Positions 36,241 through 45,366 of a stretch of DNA of 64,000 bases are shown in pieces (position 1 is the first letter of the stretch; each line of letters starts with the position of its first letter). The notes beneath the pieces were generated by a model that saw nothing but the letters and a program-made list of their open reading frames with translations, was not told the DNA's origin and ran no database searches. This stretch comes from Planctomycetota bacterium (lineage in GTDB: Bacteria; Planctomycetota; Planctomycetia; Pirellulales; Thermoguttaceae). The DNA lies in assembly GCA_030612765.1 (NCBI GenBank), contig JAUWNG010000002.1, positions 1 through 64,000 on the forward strand, written 5' to 3'. The translations under genes and the position numbers were made by a program.

Positions 36241-36843
36241 TTAAAGGCCGCATGTCGGCATGTCGTCCACCTTGAGCGTATGAATGTCGCCGACTACGAG
36301 GTGATTGTCTTTCGGCCAATTGTGCCGATACATCTCCGCTTTGTTGGGGTCGATGTCGTTGGCGAAAGCGACGCGGAAACCCTGTTTTTCCAACGCCAGA
36401 CGCACCAAACCGATACCCGCGAAAAACTCGCCGACCGCGAACGCCGACGAACGCTCGGCGGATCGGCGTTCGATGCAAAGGCGATATTTGCGCGTTCCCA
36501 GCCGTTCCAGGGCAAGAATATCGCCGTCCTCAACATGATGGCGCCGATAGAATCGTCCGATCCATTTTCGTTCGCGAAAATGGCTGCGCCGCCGACCGGT
36601 TTTTTTGTCGGTGGGGATGTCGGTGCGAATCGTTTCGTTCAGTCCGTCGAGAAACACCTCGAACTCGCCGCCGCCGTTTTTCGCCGAACGCCGGGACGGG
36701 CCGATGCAATCGGGCGGAAAAAAATCGTAATGTCCGTTGACATACAGATGGCTGTTCCGCAGATTTCCCGCCGTCACGCGAAGCAATCGTTTATTATCTC
36801 CAATCGTGCCGCTCACGGCCCCTGGCCCTCCCGGTGGCAACAT
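36241..36843 (-). pseudogene. C5 cytosine methyltransferase, 3' truncated
   Basis: This 200-residue frame keeps only the start of a DNA cytosine methyltransferase. Residues 30-120 resemble a B3/EcoRII-N-type DNA-binding domain (GEFEVFLDGLNETIRTD). Then come motif I (GEFFAGIGLVRLALE), motif II (ANDIDP) and GDIHTL. The protein stops right after VDDMPTCGL, just before motif IV with the catalytic Cys (PCQ in the family). The remaining 200-plus residues are absent from the window. The DUF262 gene ends 53 bases away. The gene cannot encode an active methylase. Confidence 0.85.
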
Positions 36844-36918
36844 CGCTATCCATGTCGAACTCCGTACATGCTAATTAGCGGCGTCCCCGCCGTCAATCCG
36901 GGAGAACCCGCAAAGTAC

Positions 36919-37015
36919 CGTAGGGCGCGTCCGCGACACACCTAAATTCCAACTCTGGAAAGCCTGACCTGTTTGTCCGTGGTGTATCGAGGACACACCC
37001 TACGGATTACTGTGG
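36919..37015. repeat. CCGTAGGG inverted repeat
   Basis: CCGTAGGGCGCGTCCGCGAC on the left, GGACACACCCTACGG on the right, with ACACACC/GGTGTAT inside. Likely another dispersed palindrome. Confidence 0.65.
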
Positions 37016-37102
37016 TCAACCGATGGCCTCTATTTTTGCGCTAACTTTCCAGAAAAGCATCCAAACCGGTTTTCGCGCGCTCAATTGGTTTTTCGGGGCC
37101 AA

Positions 37103-37164
37103 TTCAACCCGGCGCATCCAGGTTGATCAACCTGGCGCTTCAGGTTGATCAACCTGGGGTTGAA
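37103..37164. promoter_or_regulatory. Nested double palindrome, possible operator
   Basis: TTCAACCC and GGGTTGAA bracket two perfect palindromes: CCAGGTTGATCAACCTGG (37118-37135) and CAGGTTGATCAACCTG (37141-37156), about 22 bases between centres. Spacing near two helical turns suits tandem binding by a dimeric protein, but no regulator or nearby gene is tied to it. Confidence 0.5.
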
Positions 37165-37551
37165 CAGCACTTACGTTTTAAGCGCAGTCTCGTTGCGAAA
37201 TGAATAGCCCTGGTTTTAAGCGGTTCGAGAACATCGGCGGACGGCGGCGAATCGACGTAAGAGTTAACTGGCGAAATTGGGAATTTTTTCCAGTTAATTC
37301 CAACCGAAAAATCGACCTTAACCTTAATAACAACATCGGCTTGCGGCGACGATGCAAAAACTTTTGCAATCACCCCTCCTGCGGGGTATGCGCGACGAGG
37401 TCATTCTACCAGCCGAAAACGCCTGAAAAAAGGCTGTTTTCTGGCCGCCGGTATTTATGCACTTTTTCGCCTGGGGCTATGGCGGGTGCAAAAACCGCTT
37501 TTCACGCCCGAAATCAGCGGTCAGCGGGCATCCGCCACCTAATCACCCCGC

Positions 37552-37934
37552 GGGTGCATTCCGCACTTTGTAATGTGTAATGTTGTTTGCGGTGATTACT
37601 CTTTACCATCCGTTTTTCTCCGTATGCGGTACATGCCGAAAAAAATGACTGAAAGCATTATGTTTCCTTGGGCCGAAGGCCCTCCGGTTCTCCCAGCCCC
37701 GGGCAACGCCCTGTGGAAGGGTGGACGGCGCATCTGATTTTCCGGCCCCACGGGCCCACCGTTCCGCGCGGCGCACCCTTGGCCCGGTGGGCCGCCGCGC
37801 CCGTCTCGCGCGTCCGCTCCCCCGGGCGTTGCCCTGGGCTGGGTGAACGGCCGCCCCTTTGGGGCAACAATACACTAATGTCACGTAATGGAGAATGAAC
37901 CTCGAAACGTCCATGCAAAGTGCGGAATGCACCC
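37552..37934. mobile_element. 383 bp non-coding element with perfect ends
   Basis: GGGTGCATTCCGCACTTTG at the left end and its exact complement at the right. The 9-base duplication TCACCCCGC flanks it at 37543-37551 and 37935-37943. The interior carries a large GC-rich palindrome (GGGCAACGCCC at about 37701, GGGCGTTGCCC at 37823) and no gene. The right duplication contains the dnaA stop codon. Confidence 0.93.
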
Positions 37935-39386
37935 TCACCCCGCCGTCAGACGACACTCGACTTGACGAATGGCGTCGTCTACCGGCCAGCGACGCTCGGC
38001 CAGATCCATCGGTGAACCGGACGCCATCCAGCCGTCCACGCGCTTCTGCGCCGAGACGACCGTGCTGTGGCTGCGGCGGCCGAAGAAGTGGCCGATCTCG
38101 CTCAACGCGGCGCGGGTGTGCTTCCGGGCAAGCCACATCGCCAACATCCGCGGATGGCTCACCCGCTTCCCCCTGCCGCCCGATTGCAGACTGGACGGCT
38201 CGATGCCGAAAACCTCGCAAACGGCCTTTTCGATGTCGGGCAACCGCACGACGCGGGCGCTGCCGCGGATCAGATCGGCCAGCGCCTCTTCGGACATCTT
38301 CAACGAGATCGGCCGGCCCAACGCCTCGCCGGTCGCCTGCAACCGGCAAAGTGCGCCGGAAAGCTCTCGGGCGTGGTTCGTAAGCCGCGAGGCGACGTAC
38401 TGCTGGACCTCCGGCGGAACGTCGATCTTCATCCGCCGGGCCATCTGGGCAACAATCCCCAATCGCGTGGCGTAGTCGGGCGGCTCGATCCGGCAGACCA
38501 GCCCGCTCGATAGGCGAGTGGTCAGCTCCGGCCCCAGTTCGGCCAGTTCGGCGGGCGAACGGTCGGCCGCGAAGACCAACTGCCGCCCATCGCGGAGGAG
38601 ACCGTCGATCGTGTGCAGCAGTTCGATCTGCGTGGCACGTTTGCCGACGAAGAATTGCAGGTCGTCGAGTATCAGCACGCCAACGCCGCGGTACTTGCGG
38701 CGGAAGCTGGGCAGACCGCTGCCGCGCAACGCCTCGAGGAAGTAACTGGTGAACTGCTCGGCCGAAAGGTAGAGCGTGGACGTGCGGTTGTGCAACTTTC
38801 GGGCCGCCGACCAAATGCCCTCCAACAGATGGGTCTTGCCCACGCTGGTCGATCCGTGGAACATCAACGGGGTCAACTGGCCGGGTCGATTGACGATCAT
38901 CCGCGCCGAGGTGATTGCCAGCCGATTGGTTTCGCCCGTGACGAAGGTATCCAAGCTGGCGAATCGGCGTCGCGTCGTTGCGGGGGCCGCCGCGTGCAAC
39001 GGTGGGTTGGCGTGCCGTTGCTTGGAACAAGCAGTGCTTCTTTTGACGCCGTTTCCACACGGCTTCCGCGAAGCCGTGGCACACTCGCTGTCAGTCTGGT
39101 CAGGTTGCGTGGAATCCTCATCGCCGTCGCTGCCGGCGTCGTCGATATGAAACTCCAGCGACGGGGACTTGCCGAACACTTCGCGACACGCGTCCTCGAT
39201 ATGACGGCGGAAGTTCGTACGGATCCACTCCAAAAAAAACCGGCTGGGCGCGCCGATCCTCAACGCGCATCCGTCGAAGTCCAGCCGCGTCGCCGCGCCG
39301 AACCACAAATCGAATCGATCTTGCCCGACCTTATCGGCCAGCGAAGCTCGCAAAGCCGACACGATCTCCTTATCGTCCTTGGTCAC
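37935..39386 (-). CDS. dnaA: Chromosomal replication initiator protein DnaA
   Basis: DnaA binds the origin and opens the duplex. The 483 residues follow the family order: domain I (IVSALRASLADKVGQDRFDLWF), a variable linker, an AAA+ domain with Walker A STSVGKTHLL and Walker B LILDDLQFF, and domain IV with ARELSGALCRLQA and the HTH signature RRSHSTVVSAQKRV. Walker A is usually GGxGLGKTHLL, so STS is unusual. The start is GTG at 39386 with AAGGA about 12 bases upstream; a longer frame adds 113 residues of poor quality. dnaN is not adjacent. The stop lies in the target duplication of a 383 bp insertion. Confidence 0.92.
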   Translation of the reverse strand: MTKDDKEIVSALRASLADKVGQDRFDLWFGAATRLDFDGCALRIGAPSRFFLEWIRTNFRRHIEDACREVFGKSPSLEFHIDDAGSDGDEDSTQPDQTDSECATASRKPCGNGVKRSTACSKQRHANPPLHAAAPATTRRRFASLDTFVTGETNRLAITSARMIVNRPGQLTPLMFHGSTSVGKTHLLEGIWSAARKLHNRTSTLYLSAEQFTSYFLEALRGSGLPSFRRKYRGVGVLILDDLQFFVGKRATQIELLHTIDGLLRDGRQLVFAADRSPAELAELGPELTTRLSSGLVCRIEPPDYATRLGIVAQMARRMKIDVPPEVQQYVASRLTNHARELSGALCRLQATGEALGRPISLKMSEEALADLIRGSARVVRLPDIEKAVCEVFGIEPSSLQSGGRGKRVSHPRMLAMWLARKHTRAALSEIGHFFGRRSHSTVVSAQKRVDGWMASGSPMDLAERRWPVDDAIRQVECRLTAG

Positions 39387-39736
39387 TACAGGTGCATCCT
39401 TGGCACGAACGGCCTCAGTTGTTTTCAGAGAAGACCTGATTCTACAGATGCTAGCACCGCTGTCAAACGGGCTGGAAAGACCCGGCGATGGATTTTTTTC
39501 TCTTGCCGGTCCGACACGGTAAAATCCTCGGATTATGCCGTGTAAGAACCGATCGCAACGGGGGAAATATTTTTCGCTCGACCTCGGGCAACCGTGGAAA
39601 ACCTGTCGAGACGACGCCCGACGATAGGCGATAAACCCCTTGTCCGAACGGCACTTCCGCAAGACGGCCCAGGCAAGCTCACGAAAGGCAGGTTCCACGG
39701 GCCGTGCCGGACAATCTAAGGTCACATCATCGAAAC

Positions 39737-39761
39737 AGCCGGGGGCTAACAGCCCCCGGCT
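39737..39761. repeat. Perfect hairpin AGCCGGGGGCT
   Basis: An 11-base stem with AAC loop, followed by ATTTTCTTA on the plus strand. A sister hairpin with the same loop (AGCCGGCGGCT-AAC) is at 63187-63211, which points to a dispersed repeat rather than a terminator. Confidence 0.7.
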
Positions 39762-39843
39762 ATTTTCTTATCCAAAACTCAGGTTGACACATTAATATCG
39801 CCGCCTATGGGGGTGTGTCCATCAATATAGTCCCGCGTCGCAA

Positions 39844-39925
39844 GGGGGACAGTCCCATTTTCGCGGCGGTCAAGCGATTCTCCAAGGCAACGTTCCTCGC
39901 GCCGCGAAAATTGGGACAGTCCCCT
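39844..39925. repeat. 82 bp GGGGACAGTCCC palindrome
   Basis: Inverted copy of 18302-18384. Shared parts are GGGGACAGTCCCATTTTCGC, CGGCGGTCAAG, CAACGT and GCGCCGCGAAAATTGGGAC. Confidence 0.85.
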
Positions 39926-40050
39926 CCGTCGGAAGAATTTGCCTCGTCTGCACAATTTGGGCAAACTCTTGACAGGTGTCATAATCCCCTGCTATAATTA
40001 CCCCTGCCCTGATTGGTTTTGTCCCTTCCATCGGCGTTGCCATCCCTGCC

Positions 40051-40446
40051 ATGTTTCGTGCCCTTCGTAAACCGATCGCTTGGTTCTTGATCGCCTCGAT
40101 GGCGATGATAGCTGGTCTGGGCGAGGGGCTGCACTACATCCCCGGCTGCGGTCACGGCACCCCGGCCGGCAACCGGTTTTTTCTGTTGGGCATCAACTCG
40201 CCGGCTGCCAGCCATCCGACCGATGACGGGCAGCATTTGGAACGGCCCCAATCGGCGGGCATTCCGATCTACGACGAGAACCAGTGTGCGATCTGTTCCG
40301 CCGTCGGACAAAGATCCATAAAAGCCGACTTCTTCCAGTTCATATCGGTCGTGCCTCTGGTGCATGACCTGCCGGCGGTAGTGCTTCACGACGCGCCCAC
40401 CGCGACAGTATTTTTCTTCCAGGCCCGGGCGCCGCCGCTCGCCTAA
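40051..40446 (+). CDS. Small secreted protein of unknown function
   Basis: A 131-residue protein with a hydrophobic N-terminus (IAWFLIASMAMIAGLGEGLHY) that is a signal peptide or anchor. The middle has CGHG and ENQCAICSA, a CxxC pair, and several histidines, so metal binding is possible. It loosely resembles DUF2946-type proteins but the match is not firm. No ribosome site is clear, and neighbours give no hint. Confidence 0.55.
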   Translation: MFRALRKPIAWFLIASMAMIAGLGEGLHYIPGCGHGTPAGNRFFLLGINSPAASHPTDDGQHLERPQSAGIPIYDENQCAICSAVGQRSIKADFFQFISVVPLVHDLPAVVLHDAPTATVFFFQARAPPLA

Positions 40447-40713
40447 TTTAATTTATTGCCCGTCGGCGTGGCGGTCTGCGCGCACCGCGCATCTTACCCG
40501 GCCGTGCTGCAGCCATGCCTTTCCGACGTGGGTATCCGACGGTTTGCCGCGCGTTTTGCCGCAAACCGATCATACAGCCGTTTCCAACCTTGAGTTGGTT
40601 CAACGGTGGACATTTTTATTGCAGCAAAACATGAAAACATGTCGGACTGCACTTGATTGTTTTCATCCGGAAAATCATTTGAGATTATCAACCTTTATTA
40701 GAGGAACTAGATA

Positions 40714-41367
40714 ATGAAATCCTTGCTGACTTTACTAAGCATCGCCGTGGCTTTGACCATCTTGCCTTTGGTCGCCGAAGCCGAAGTTGTCAACGGCGTG
40801 AATTGGGCGGACGACGTGACCGCCTATGCTTCATACATCCAAAACTACGACGGCGCCTTAATGGACGTCGAAACCGAGTTTTGGGTCATCGGGGCACCAG
40901 ATGCCGACGTGAATGGCAACGGGTATGCCTGGGACTGGGGCACAGGCGACCTGGACTATGTGGCCGGCTGGCGAGGAGGCGCTGCGGACGAGTACATCAT
41001 CGTGTATTTCGACACCGGTTTGGTGGACGTCTTGGGCGATGATCTGACCATTTGCCTCTACAGCGGGCCGAAAGCCGATTGCACGGTGCTGGCCAGCACC
41101 AACGGCGCCAACTATACCTGGATCGGCTCGATCGGCGGCGGAACACCCGGATATCTCAGCAACGAGACGTTCGATTTCGACGGCCAATTTACCGGGGACG
41201 TGCATTATGTAAAAGTCCTCCGCGCTGAGAAAGGAAAGGACACTGGTATGTTCTTCGATGCCTTCGGCGGCACGGCCGTTCCCGAGCCGGGGACCATGAC
41301 GCTATTGTTTGCGGCCTTGGGGTTCGTCGCCGCGTGGCGGCGGAACAGGTCTCGAAAACCGCGATGA
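40714..41367 (+). CDS. PEP-CTERM sorting domain protein
   Basis: A 217-residue exported protein. It has a signal peptide (cut near VAEAE), a beta-rich body and a C-terminal PEP-CTERM tail: VPEPG, a hydrophobic helix ([15 protein letters not shown]), then RRNRSRK. Such tails are recognised by an exosortase that anchors or releases the protein at the cell surface. The body includes [21 protein letters not shown], similar to other planctomycete PEP-CTERM proteins. AGAGGAACTAG lies before the ATG. The exosortase itself is not identified in this window. Confidence 0.87.
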   Translation: MKSLLTLLSIAVALTILPLVAEAEVVNGVNWADDVTAYASYIQNYDGALMDVETEFWVIGAPDADVNGNGYAWDWGTGDLDYVAGWRGGAADEYIIVYFDTGLVDVLGDDLTICLYSGPKADCTVLASTNGANYTWIGSIGGGTPGYLSNETFDFDGQFTGDVHYVKVLRAEKGKDTGMFFDAFGGTAVPEPGTMTLLFAALGFVAAWRRNRSRKPR

Positions 41368-41473
41368 GTGTTTGTTTTTCAGCCTTATATATCCAGGCCC
41401 GCCCGGCACGAAACGTGCCGGACGGACCCGAGACATTTTTCCGATTGATTCCGCCATGGAAAGGGACGTGGCA

Positions 41474-42598
41474 ATGATGCATGCAACGACGATCAGTTAT
41501 GCCTCGGTCGGAACCTACAGGCCGGACATCCCGCCCGACACCGCGTGGACGCGGCGGCTAAACGGTTTTACCTTTCGCCGGCGGCTAAACGGTTTTACAC
41601 TTGTGGAACTATTGGTCGTGATAACGATCATCGGCATTCTGATCGCATTGCTGCTGCCGGCCGTGCAAGCGGCGCGGGAGGCCGCCCGGCGCGTCCAGTG
41701 CAGCAACAATCTCAAACAGCTCGGGCTGGCGCTGCACAATCGCGTCAGCGCCCGGGGCGATTTTCCCGGCCTTGGGGCCAAGCCGCCGGTGAGTTTCTCG
41801 ATCCTCGCGCGAATCCTGCCTTACGTGGAACAGGAGTCGTTGAACGATCTGATCGACTTCGACAAGCCCCTTTTGTTGGGCGGCGGCGGCAGCGCAGTCG
41901 TCAATCCGAAGCAGGCAAACGCGGCGCGGACGGTGGTCTCCATTTTCCTATGCCCCAGCGACTGCGGCAACACCCATTTCTCCAGCGTCATGAACTTTTC
42001 CGAAGACGATTATCTTTCGGCCGGCGCCAACTATGTGTCCTGCGGCGGCTCGGGAACGGGAACCAACTATGACCTCCGCTATCCCAGCGACGGGATGTTT
42101 TGGAGCAATTCGGCCGTTCAGTTCAGGGATTTGACAGACGGCACAAGTTGCACAATAATGATGTCCGAATCGCTGCGTGGCTCCGATTACGATTCTTTCG
42201 GCCCGGAACCTCAGGAAGCGGACCGCCAAATGGCCAACATGTGTAGCCAGTTCACGCTGAATTCCGATGGCCCGGGGTTGCAGGGAGTTTCCAACCCGGA
42301 CCTCGAAAGCATTGTATCCGGCGCGACCTACTGGCGAGGCATCCGGGGCGGGGCTTGGATATGGGGACGCGAGCCAATCACCACTTTTTCGGCCTACATG
42401 CCACCCAACACGCCGGTCCCCGACATGCATGCCAAAGGAACCGGATTCTTCGCCGCTCGGAGCTATCACCCAGGCGGCGTGAACGTGCTGTTCGCCGATG
42501 GCAGCGTTCGCTTTGTCAACGACACAATTCCACCGATCCTTTGGCGGGCGCTAAGCACCCGCGGCGGAGGCGAGATTACCAGTGGCGAGGCGATGTAG
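41474..42598 (+). CDS. DUF1559 prepilin-like protein
   Basis: A 374-residue protein of the planctomycete-expanded DUF1559 family. The N-terminal type IV pilin signature is [20 protein letters not shown], which a prepilin peptidase would cut after the glycine. The C-terminus has the family's [22 protein letters not shown] 41474 is chosen because AAAGGGA lies 7 bases upstream. An in-frame 27-base duplication repeats RRLNGFT just before the cleavage site. Function is probably pseudopilin-like surface display or secretion. Confidence 0.9.
   Translation: MMHATTISYASVGTYRPDIPPDTAWTRRLNGFTFRRRLNGFTLVELLVVITIIGILIALLLPAVQAAREAARRVQCSNNLKQLGLALHNRVSARGDFPGLGAKPPVSFSILARILPYVEQESLNDLIDFDKPLLLGGGGSAVVNPKQANAARTVVSIFLCPSDCGNTHFSSVMNFSEDDYLSAGANYVSCGGSGTGTNYDLRYPSDGMFWSNSAVQFRDLTDGTSCTIMMSESLRGSDYDSFGPEPQEADRQMANMCSQFTLNSDGPGLQGVSNPDLESIVSGATYWRGIRGGAWIWGREPITTFSAYMPPNTPVPDMHAKGTGFFAARSYHPGGVNVLFADGSVRFVNDTIPPILWRALSTRGGGEITSGEAM
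41552..41598. repeat. In-frame tandem duplication at the pilin signal
   Basis: CGGCGGCTAAACGGTTTTAC occurs at 41552-41571 and 41579-41598, period 27 bases. It duplicates RRLNGFT nine residues upstream of the true signal. Confidence 0.9.
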
Positions 42599-42682
42599 CC
42601 CAGCCGCGCCCCCGGCTGGGAACAATTTTACGACCGAACACGGCCGAGGGCGGTCGTGCCACATGGAACAGAGGCGATATAG

Positions 42683-42779
<97 letters not shown>

Positions 42780-42811
42780 ATAAGCAATCGAGCACAAAAC
42801 AAGGAACCAAC

Positions 42812-43486
42812 ATGAAATTTCACAAAAAAGGCTTTACGTCGCTGCTGCTGTTTTTCGGCTTCTTGGCCCTTATTGTTTCGGGCGCCGTACTGTTCTCAAG
42901 TCCGAAAGGAAGGGTTGCGCATTGGACGAATTGGACCATGCTCGGACTGGACAAGGACTGCTGGGGATCGATACACGTCAATATCTCCGTGTTGATTCTC
43001 GTCGCCTCGGGGTTTCATTTGTATTTCAATTGGAAGCGATTCTGGGGATACGTCAAGAAGAACTCTCGTTGGGCGTTGAATCTTAAAATGGAACTTGCCG
43101 CCACCGCGTCGATTGCCGCTCTGATCGTTCTCGGGGCCGCATTGGTCGTCCCTCCTTTCAGTTCGATCATGGAACTCAATTCAGATATCCAGGCGTATTG
43201 GGAACGGACGTCGCCGCGGGCGCCAGCGCCCCACGCCGAAGATTTTCGTCTTACTCGCCTCGCCAAGACTATCGGACTGCCGGTCGAAAAAATCGTCGCG
43301 GTGCTTCGGCAAGAAGGATTCGATGTCAAGAATCGTTCAATGACCGTGCGCCAAATCGCCGAAAGTCGGGGGGTAGCGCCTAGCGACGTATACGAGGCGA
43401 TCACGAAGCACTTCAAAAAGCTGAAAAAATGCGGCGGCAAACGAGGCGAATGTCAAAGAAACCAAGATGAAAACGAGGCAAAATAG
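42812..43486 (+). CDS. DUF4405 membrane protein
   Basis: A 224-residue protein with three membrane helices. Histidines in WGSIHVNISVLILVASGFH fit the cytochrome-b-like haem-binding pattern of DUF4405. After the last helix comes a soluble tail with two short helical repeats (TRLAKTIGLPVEKIVAVLR and MTVRQIAESRGVAPSDVYE) resembling small helix-bundle domains. It ends in a basic segment. Function is unknown; membrane electron transfer is an inference from the histidines. Confidence 0.75.
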   Translation: MKFHKKGFTSLLLFFGFLALIVSGAVLFSSPKGRVAHWTNWTMLGLDKDCWGSIHVNISVLILVASGFHLYFNWKRFWGYVKKNSRWALNLKMELAATASIAALIVLGAALVVPPFSSIMELNSDIQAYWERTSPRAPAPHAEDFRLTRLAKTIGLPVEKIVAVLRQEGFDVKNRSMTVRQIAESRGVAPSDVYEAITKHFKKLKKCGGKRGECQRNQDENEAK

Positions 43487-43508
43487 ATTGCCGATTAGAA
43501 TTAGTTTC

Positions 43509-43620
43509 CGTTGCGGAAAGTAGGGTGGGTCAAGCGAAGCGCAGCCCCACCACGGTTTATCCTGCTGTTGGTGGGACTGCGCTTCGCTTGTCCCACCCTA
43601 CGCGGGCTTTTCCGCAACGG
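43509..43620. repeat. CCGTTGCGGAAA palindromic element
   Basis: CCGTTGCGGAAA at the left and TTTTCCGCAACGG at the right, with GTAGGGTGGG/CCCACCCTAC and CAAGCGAAGCGCAG/CTGCGCTTCGCTTG inside. GAATTAG occurs on both sides (43498-43504 and 43625-43631) but not directly at the ends. Confidence 0.75.
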
Positions 43621-43661
43621 CAACGAATTAGCAGCCGAAACGATAGTGTTTCAACGAGTTG

Positions 43662-43928
43662 CTATCGCTGTTTCCGCTTCAACTCGGCGTCGTGCTCTTT
43701 CAAGAACGCCTGCATTTCGTCGGCGAACGCCAGCAACCGCTCCCACTGCTCGACGTAGAGCGTGACCGGCATCCGTTGGAGTCCATAGAGACTCATTCCG
43801 CCTTTTAGGCTGACCTTGCAGTAGAGCGTGCTGCGTTTGGACGTTTCCAGTTCGGCAAGCAGCTTGGCGGCCTCATCGACCGACAGCTTTTTTGCCGCCA
43901 CCTTCGCCAGAATTTCTTCCTTCGTCAT
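43662..43928 (-). CDS. Small protein of unknown function
   Basis: An 88-residue acidic/basic helical protein: MTKEEILAKVAAKKLSVDEA, a short beta segment (STLYCKVSLKGGMSLYGL) and a C-terminal helix ending ELKRKQR. GGAGA lies 7 bases before the ATG. No family is recognised; the N-terminal helix recalls short-helix membrane-protein-associated domains, but this is too weak for a call. Confidence 0.6.
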   Translation of the reverse strand: MTKEEILAKVAAKKLSVDEAAKLLAELETSKRSTLYCKVSLKGGMSLYGLQRMPVTLYVEQWERLLAFADEMQAFLKEHDAELKRKQR

Positions 43929-44200
43929 GCTTGTTCTCCAGGGATTGTGCCGCGCGGCCTTCCGTGTGCCCAAGATAAGTCGGCCCGTCGGCTGCCCCAT
44001 CCTAGCGAAATCGTCGCGAATTCAACAGCACCCCTACGATCAACATTCGCTCGGCAAAACGAGGGCGAGAATTTTTCGCCCGCACACCCCCCCTCTGGTA
44101 AAAAATGGTGTATTCGACGGGATATTCAGCGGCGAGGGGAGGTGATTGGGTGGGCTGCGTAGAATACCGCACACTTTGCTAGTATAGTCATATATAAGCA

Positions 44201-45121
44201 ATGGACTCAGGTTATCGACTACTCGCCGCGAAATATATCCGCCGGCAGGCAAGACAACTCGCCGGACAATTGGACGGTGTCCGCGCGGCCGACGACATCG
44301 AGTTCGTCCATCGCGCTCGAGTCGCCACGCGACGGCTCCGCGCGGCGTTGGAAATGTTTGCCGACTGCTTTGCTCCCAAGTGGGTTAAGCGATGGCGGAA
44401 GGCAATCCGTCGGACGACCACCTCGCTGGGCGACGCCCGCGATCGGGACGTGCAAATCGAGTACCTTTGCGGCGTTCTCGCCGCGCTCGACTCGAAGGAG
44501 TGCGTGCCGGGCATCGCCGCCGTGATGGTCCGGTGGGAGCACGATCGACGGCGGTTGCAGCCCAAGGTCGTCAAGGCGATGGACCGCTTGCAGGCCAAGG
44601 GTATCTTGCGGGAGATGCGGCGAGAGACAAAGGCAATCCTGCGGCAATCGAAAACGGCGGCACAAGGTCCGCAAACTCCCGAGACCATAGCGCGGGCCGG
44701 ACGGCACATCCTCCGACGCATGGACCGGCTGCTTGAGCTTCAAGACAGCCTGGCCGATCCATACGACCGCGAGCGTCATCACGCCATGCGGATAGCCCTG
44801 AAACGGCTCCGTTACACCATGGAAATCTCCCAGCCCTTGTACTCCGGGCGGCTCGACGAGGCCATCAAGGCGATCAAGAGAGTGCAAACCCTGTTGGGCG
44901 ACGTCCACGATTGCGACGTTTGGCTGGAACACCTCGATGAGTTCGTTTCCGCGGAGCGCGGCCGGTTCCAGCGTTTGCGGCCGGGCATCGAGTATTTGCA
45001 AGAGGATCGGCGGAGCCGCCGTCGGCAGGCGTTTCGGGAGTTGGTGGAGTATTGGGCCGAGTTGGACGGACGGCGGTTTTGGGAAGAGTTGGCGTCCATA
45101 ACCGGCGGGAAACCTTTCTGA
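44201..45121 (+). CDS. CHAD domain protein
   Basis: A 306-residue, all-helical protein rich in Arg and Lys. It matches the CHAD domain (conserved histidine alpha-helical domain), which binds polyphosphate: FVHRARVATRRLRAALEMF, WRKAIRRTTTSLGDARDRDV, AMRIALKRLRYTMEIS and LLGDVHDCDVW. CHAD proteins often gather on polyphosphate granules. No CYTH phosphatase domain or ppk gene is next to it. Confidence 0.9.
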   Translation: MDSGYRLLAAKYIRRQARQLAGQLDGVRAADDIEFVHRARVATRRLRAALEMFADCFAPKWVKRWRKAIRRTTTSLGDARDRDVQIEYLCGVLAALDSKECVPGIAAVMVRWEHDRRRLQPKVVKAMDRLQAKGILREMRRETKAILRQSKTAAQGPQTPETIARAGRHILRRMDRLLELQDSLADPYDRERHHAMRIALKRLRYTMEISQPLYSGRLDEAIKAIKRVQTLLGDVHDCDVWLEHLDEFVSAERGRFQRLRPGIEYLQEDRRSRRRQAFRELVEYWAELDGRRFWEELASITGGKPF

Positions 45122-45145
45122 ATCCAATTGCCGCATTAGACCTAA

Positions 45146-45273
45146 CAGCCCGTGGAAAAAGGGTGCCACGGCTGGCTGGGCCAGCAGTGCATGGGGAAAA
45201 CTCCCGGGAAAACACTGCTGGACAAGCCAGCAGTGGCACCCAAACTCCCAAATCCGACTTTTTCAACGGGCTG
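45146..45273. mobile_element. 128 bp CTAA-family element
   Basis: CAGCCCGTGGAAAAAG on the left, CTTTTTCAACGGGCTG on the right, flanked by CTAA at 45142-45145 and 45274-45277. Same orientation and exactly the same length as 15417-15544. Confidence 0.92.
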
Positions 45274-45366
45274 CTAATGATTGGACCAGCCGGTCACGCA
45301 ATCGTGGGTTATGGTGGAGAGAATGTTTTTTCCCCGCCATAGAGCCATAACCATGAGGACTGGTCC

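Larger units (their letters stand above)
36844..37934. other. 1.1 kb non-coding region between dcm fragment and dnaA
   Basis: No gene is seen. It holds a CCGTAGGG/CCCTACGG palindrome (36919-37015), nested CAGGTTGATCAACCTG palindromes (37103-37164), a TTAACTGG/CCAGTTAA inverted repeat (37264-37297) and the 383 bp insertion 37552-37934. No convincing DnaA-box cluster was found, though the position beside dnaA makes an origin worth testing. Confidence 0.6.
39387..40050. other. Non-coding region upstream of dnaA
   Basis: This 664-base gap must include the dnaA promoter. It holds a perfect AGCCGGGGGCT-AAC-AGCCCCCGGCT hairpin (39737-39761) and an 82 bp palindrome (39844-39925). No reliable DnaA boxes or gene were seen. 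Confidence 0.55.

Noticed and set aside
36844-37551. Replication origin with DnaA boxes
   Set aside because: No TTATCCACA-like cluster was found by eye; only the nearness to dnaA supports it, so it is raised as a question and not as a feature.
37603-39084. A 493-codon minus-strand frame overlapping dnaA
   Set aside because: It is in another phase of the same strand and reads into the 383 bp insertion. The dnaA frame has full family motifs, so this is a GC-rich shadow.
39737-39774. Terminator upstream of dnaA
   Set aside because: The hairpin is followed by only a weak T stretch, has no upstream gene on that strand, and has a sister copy at 63187.
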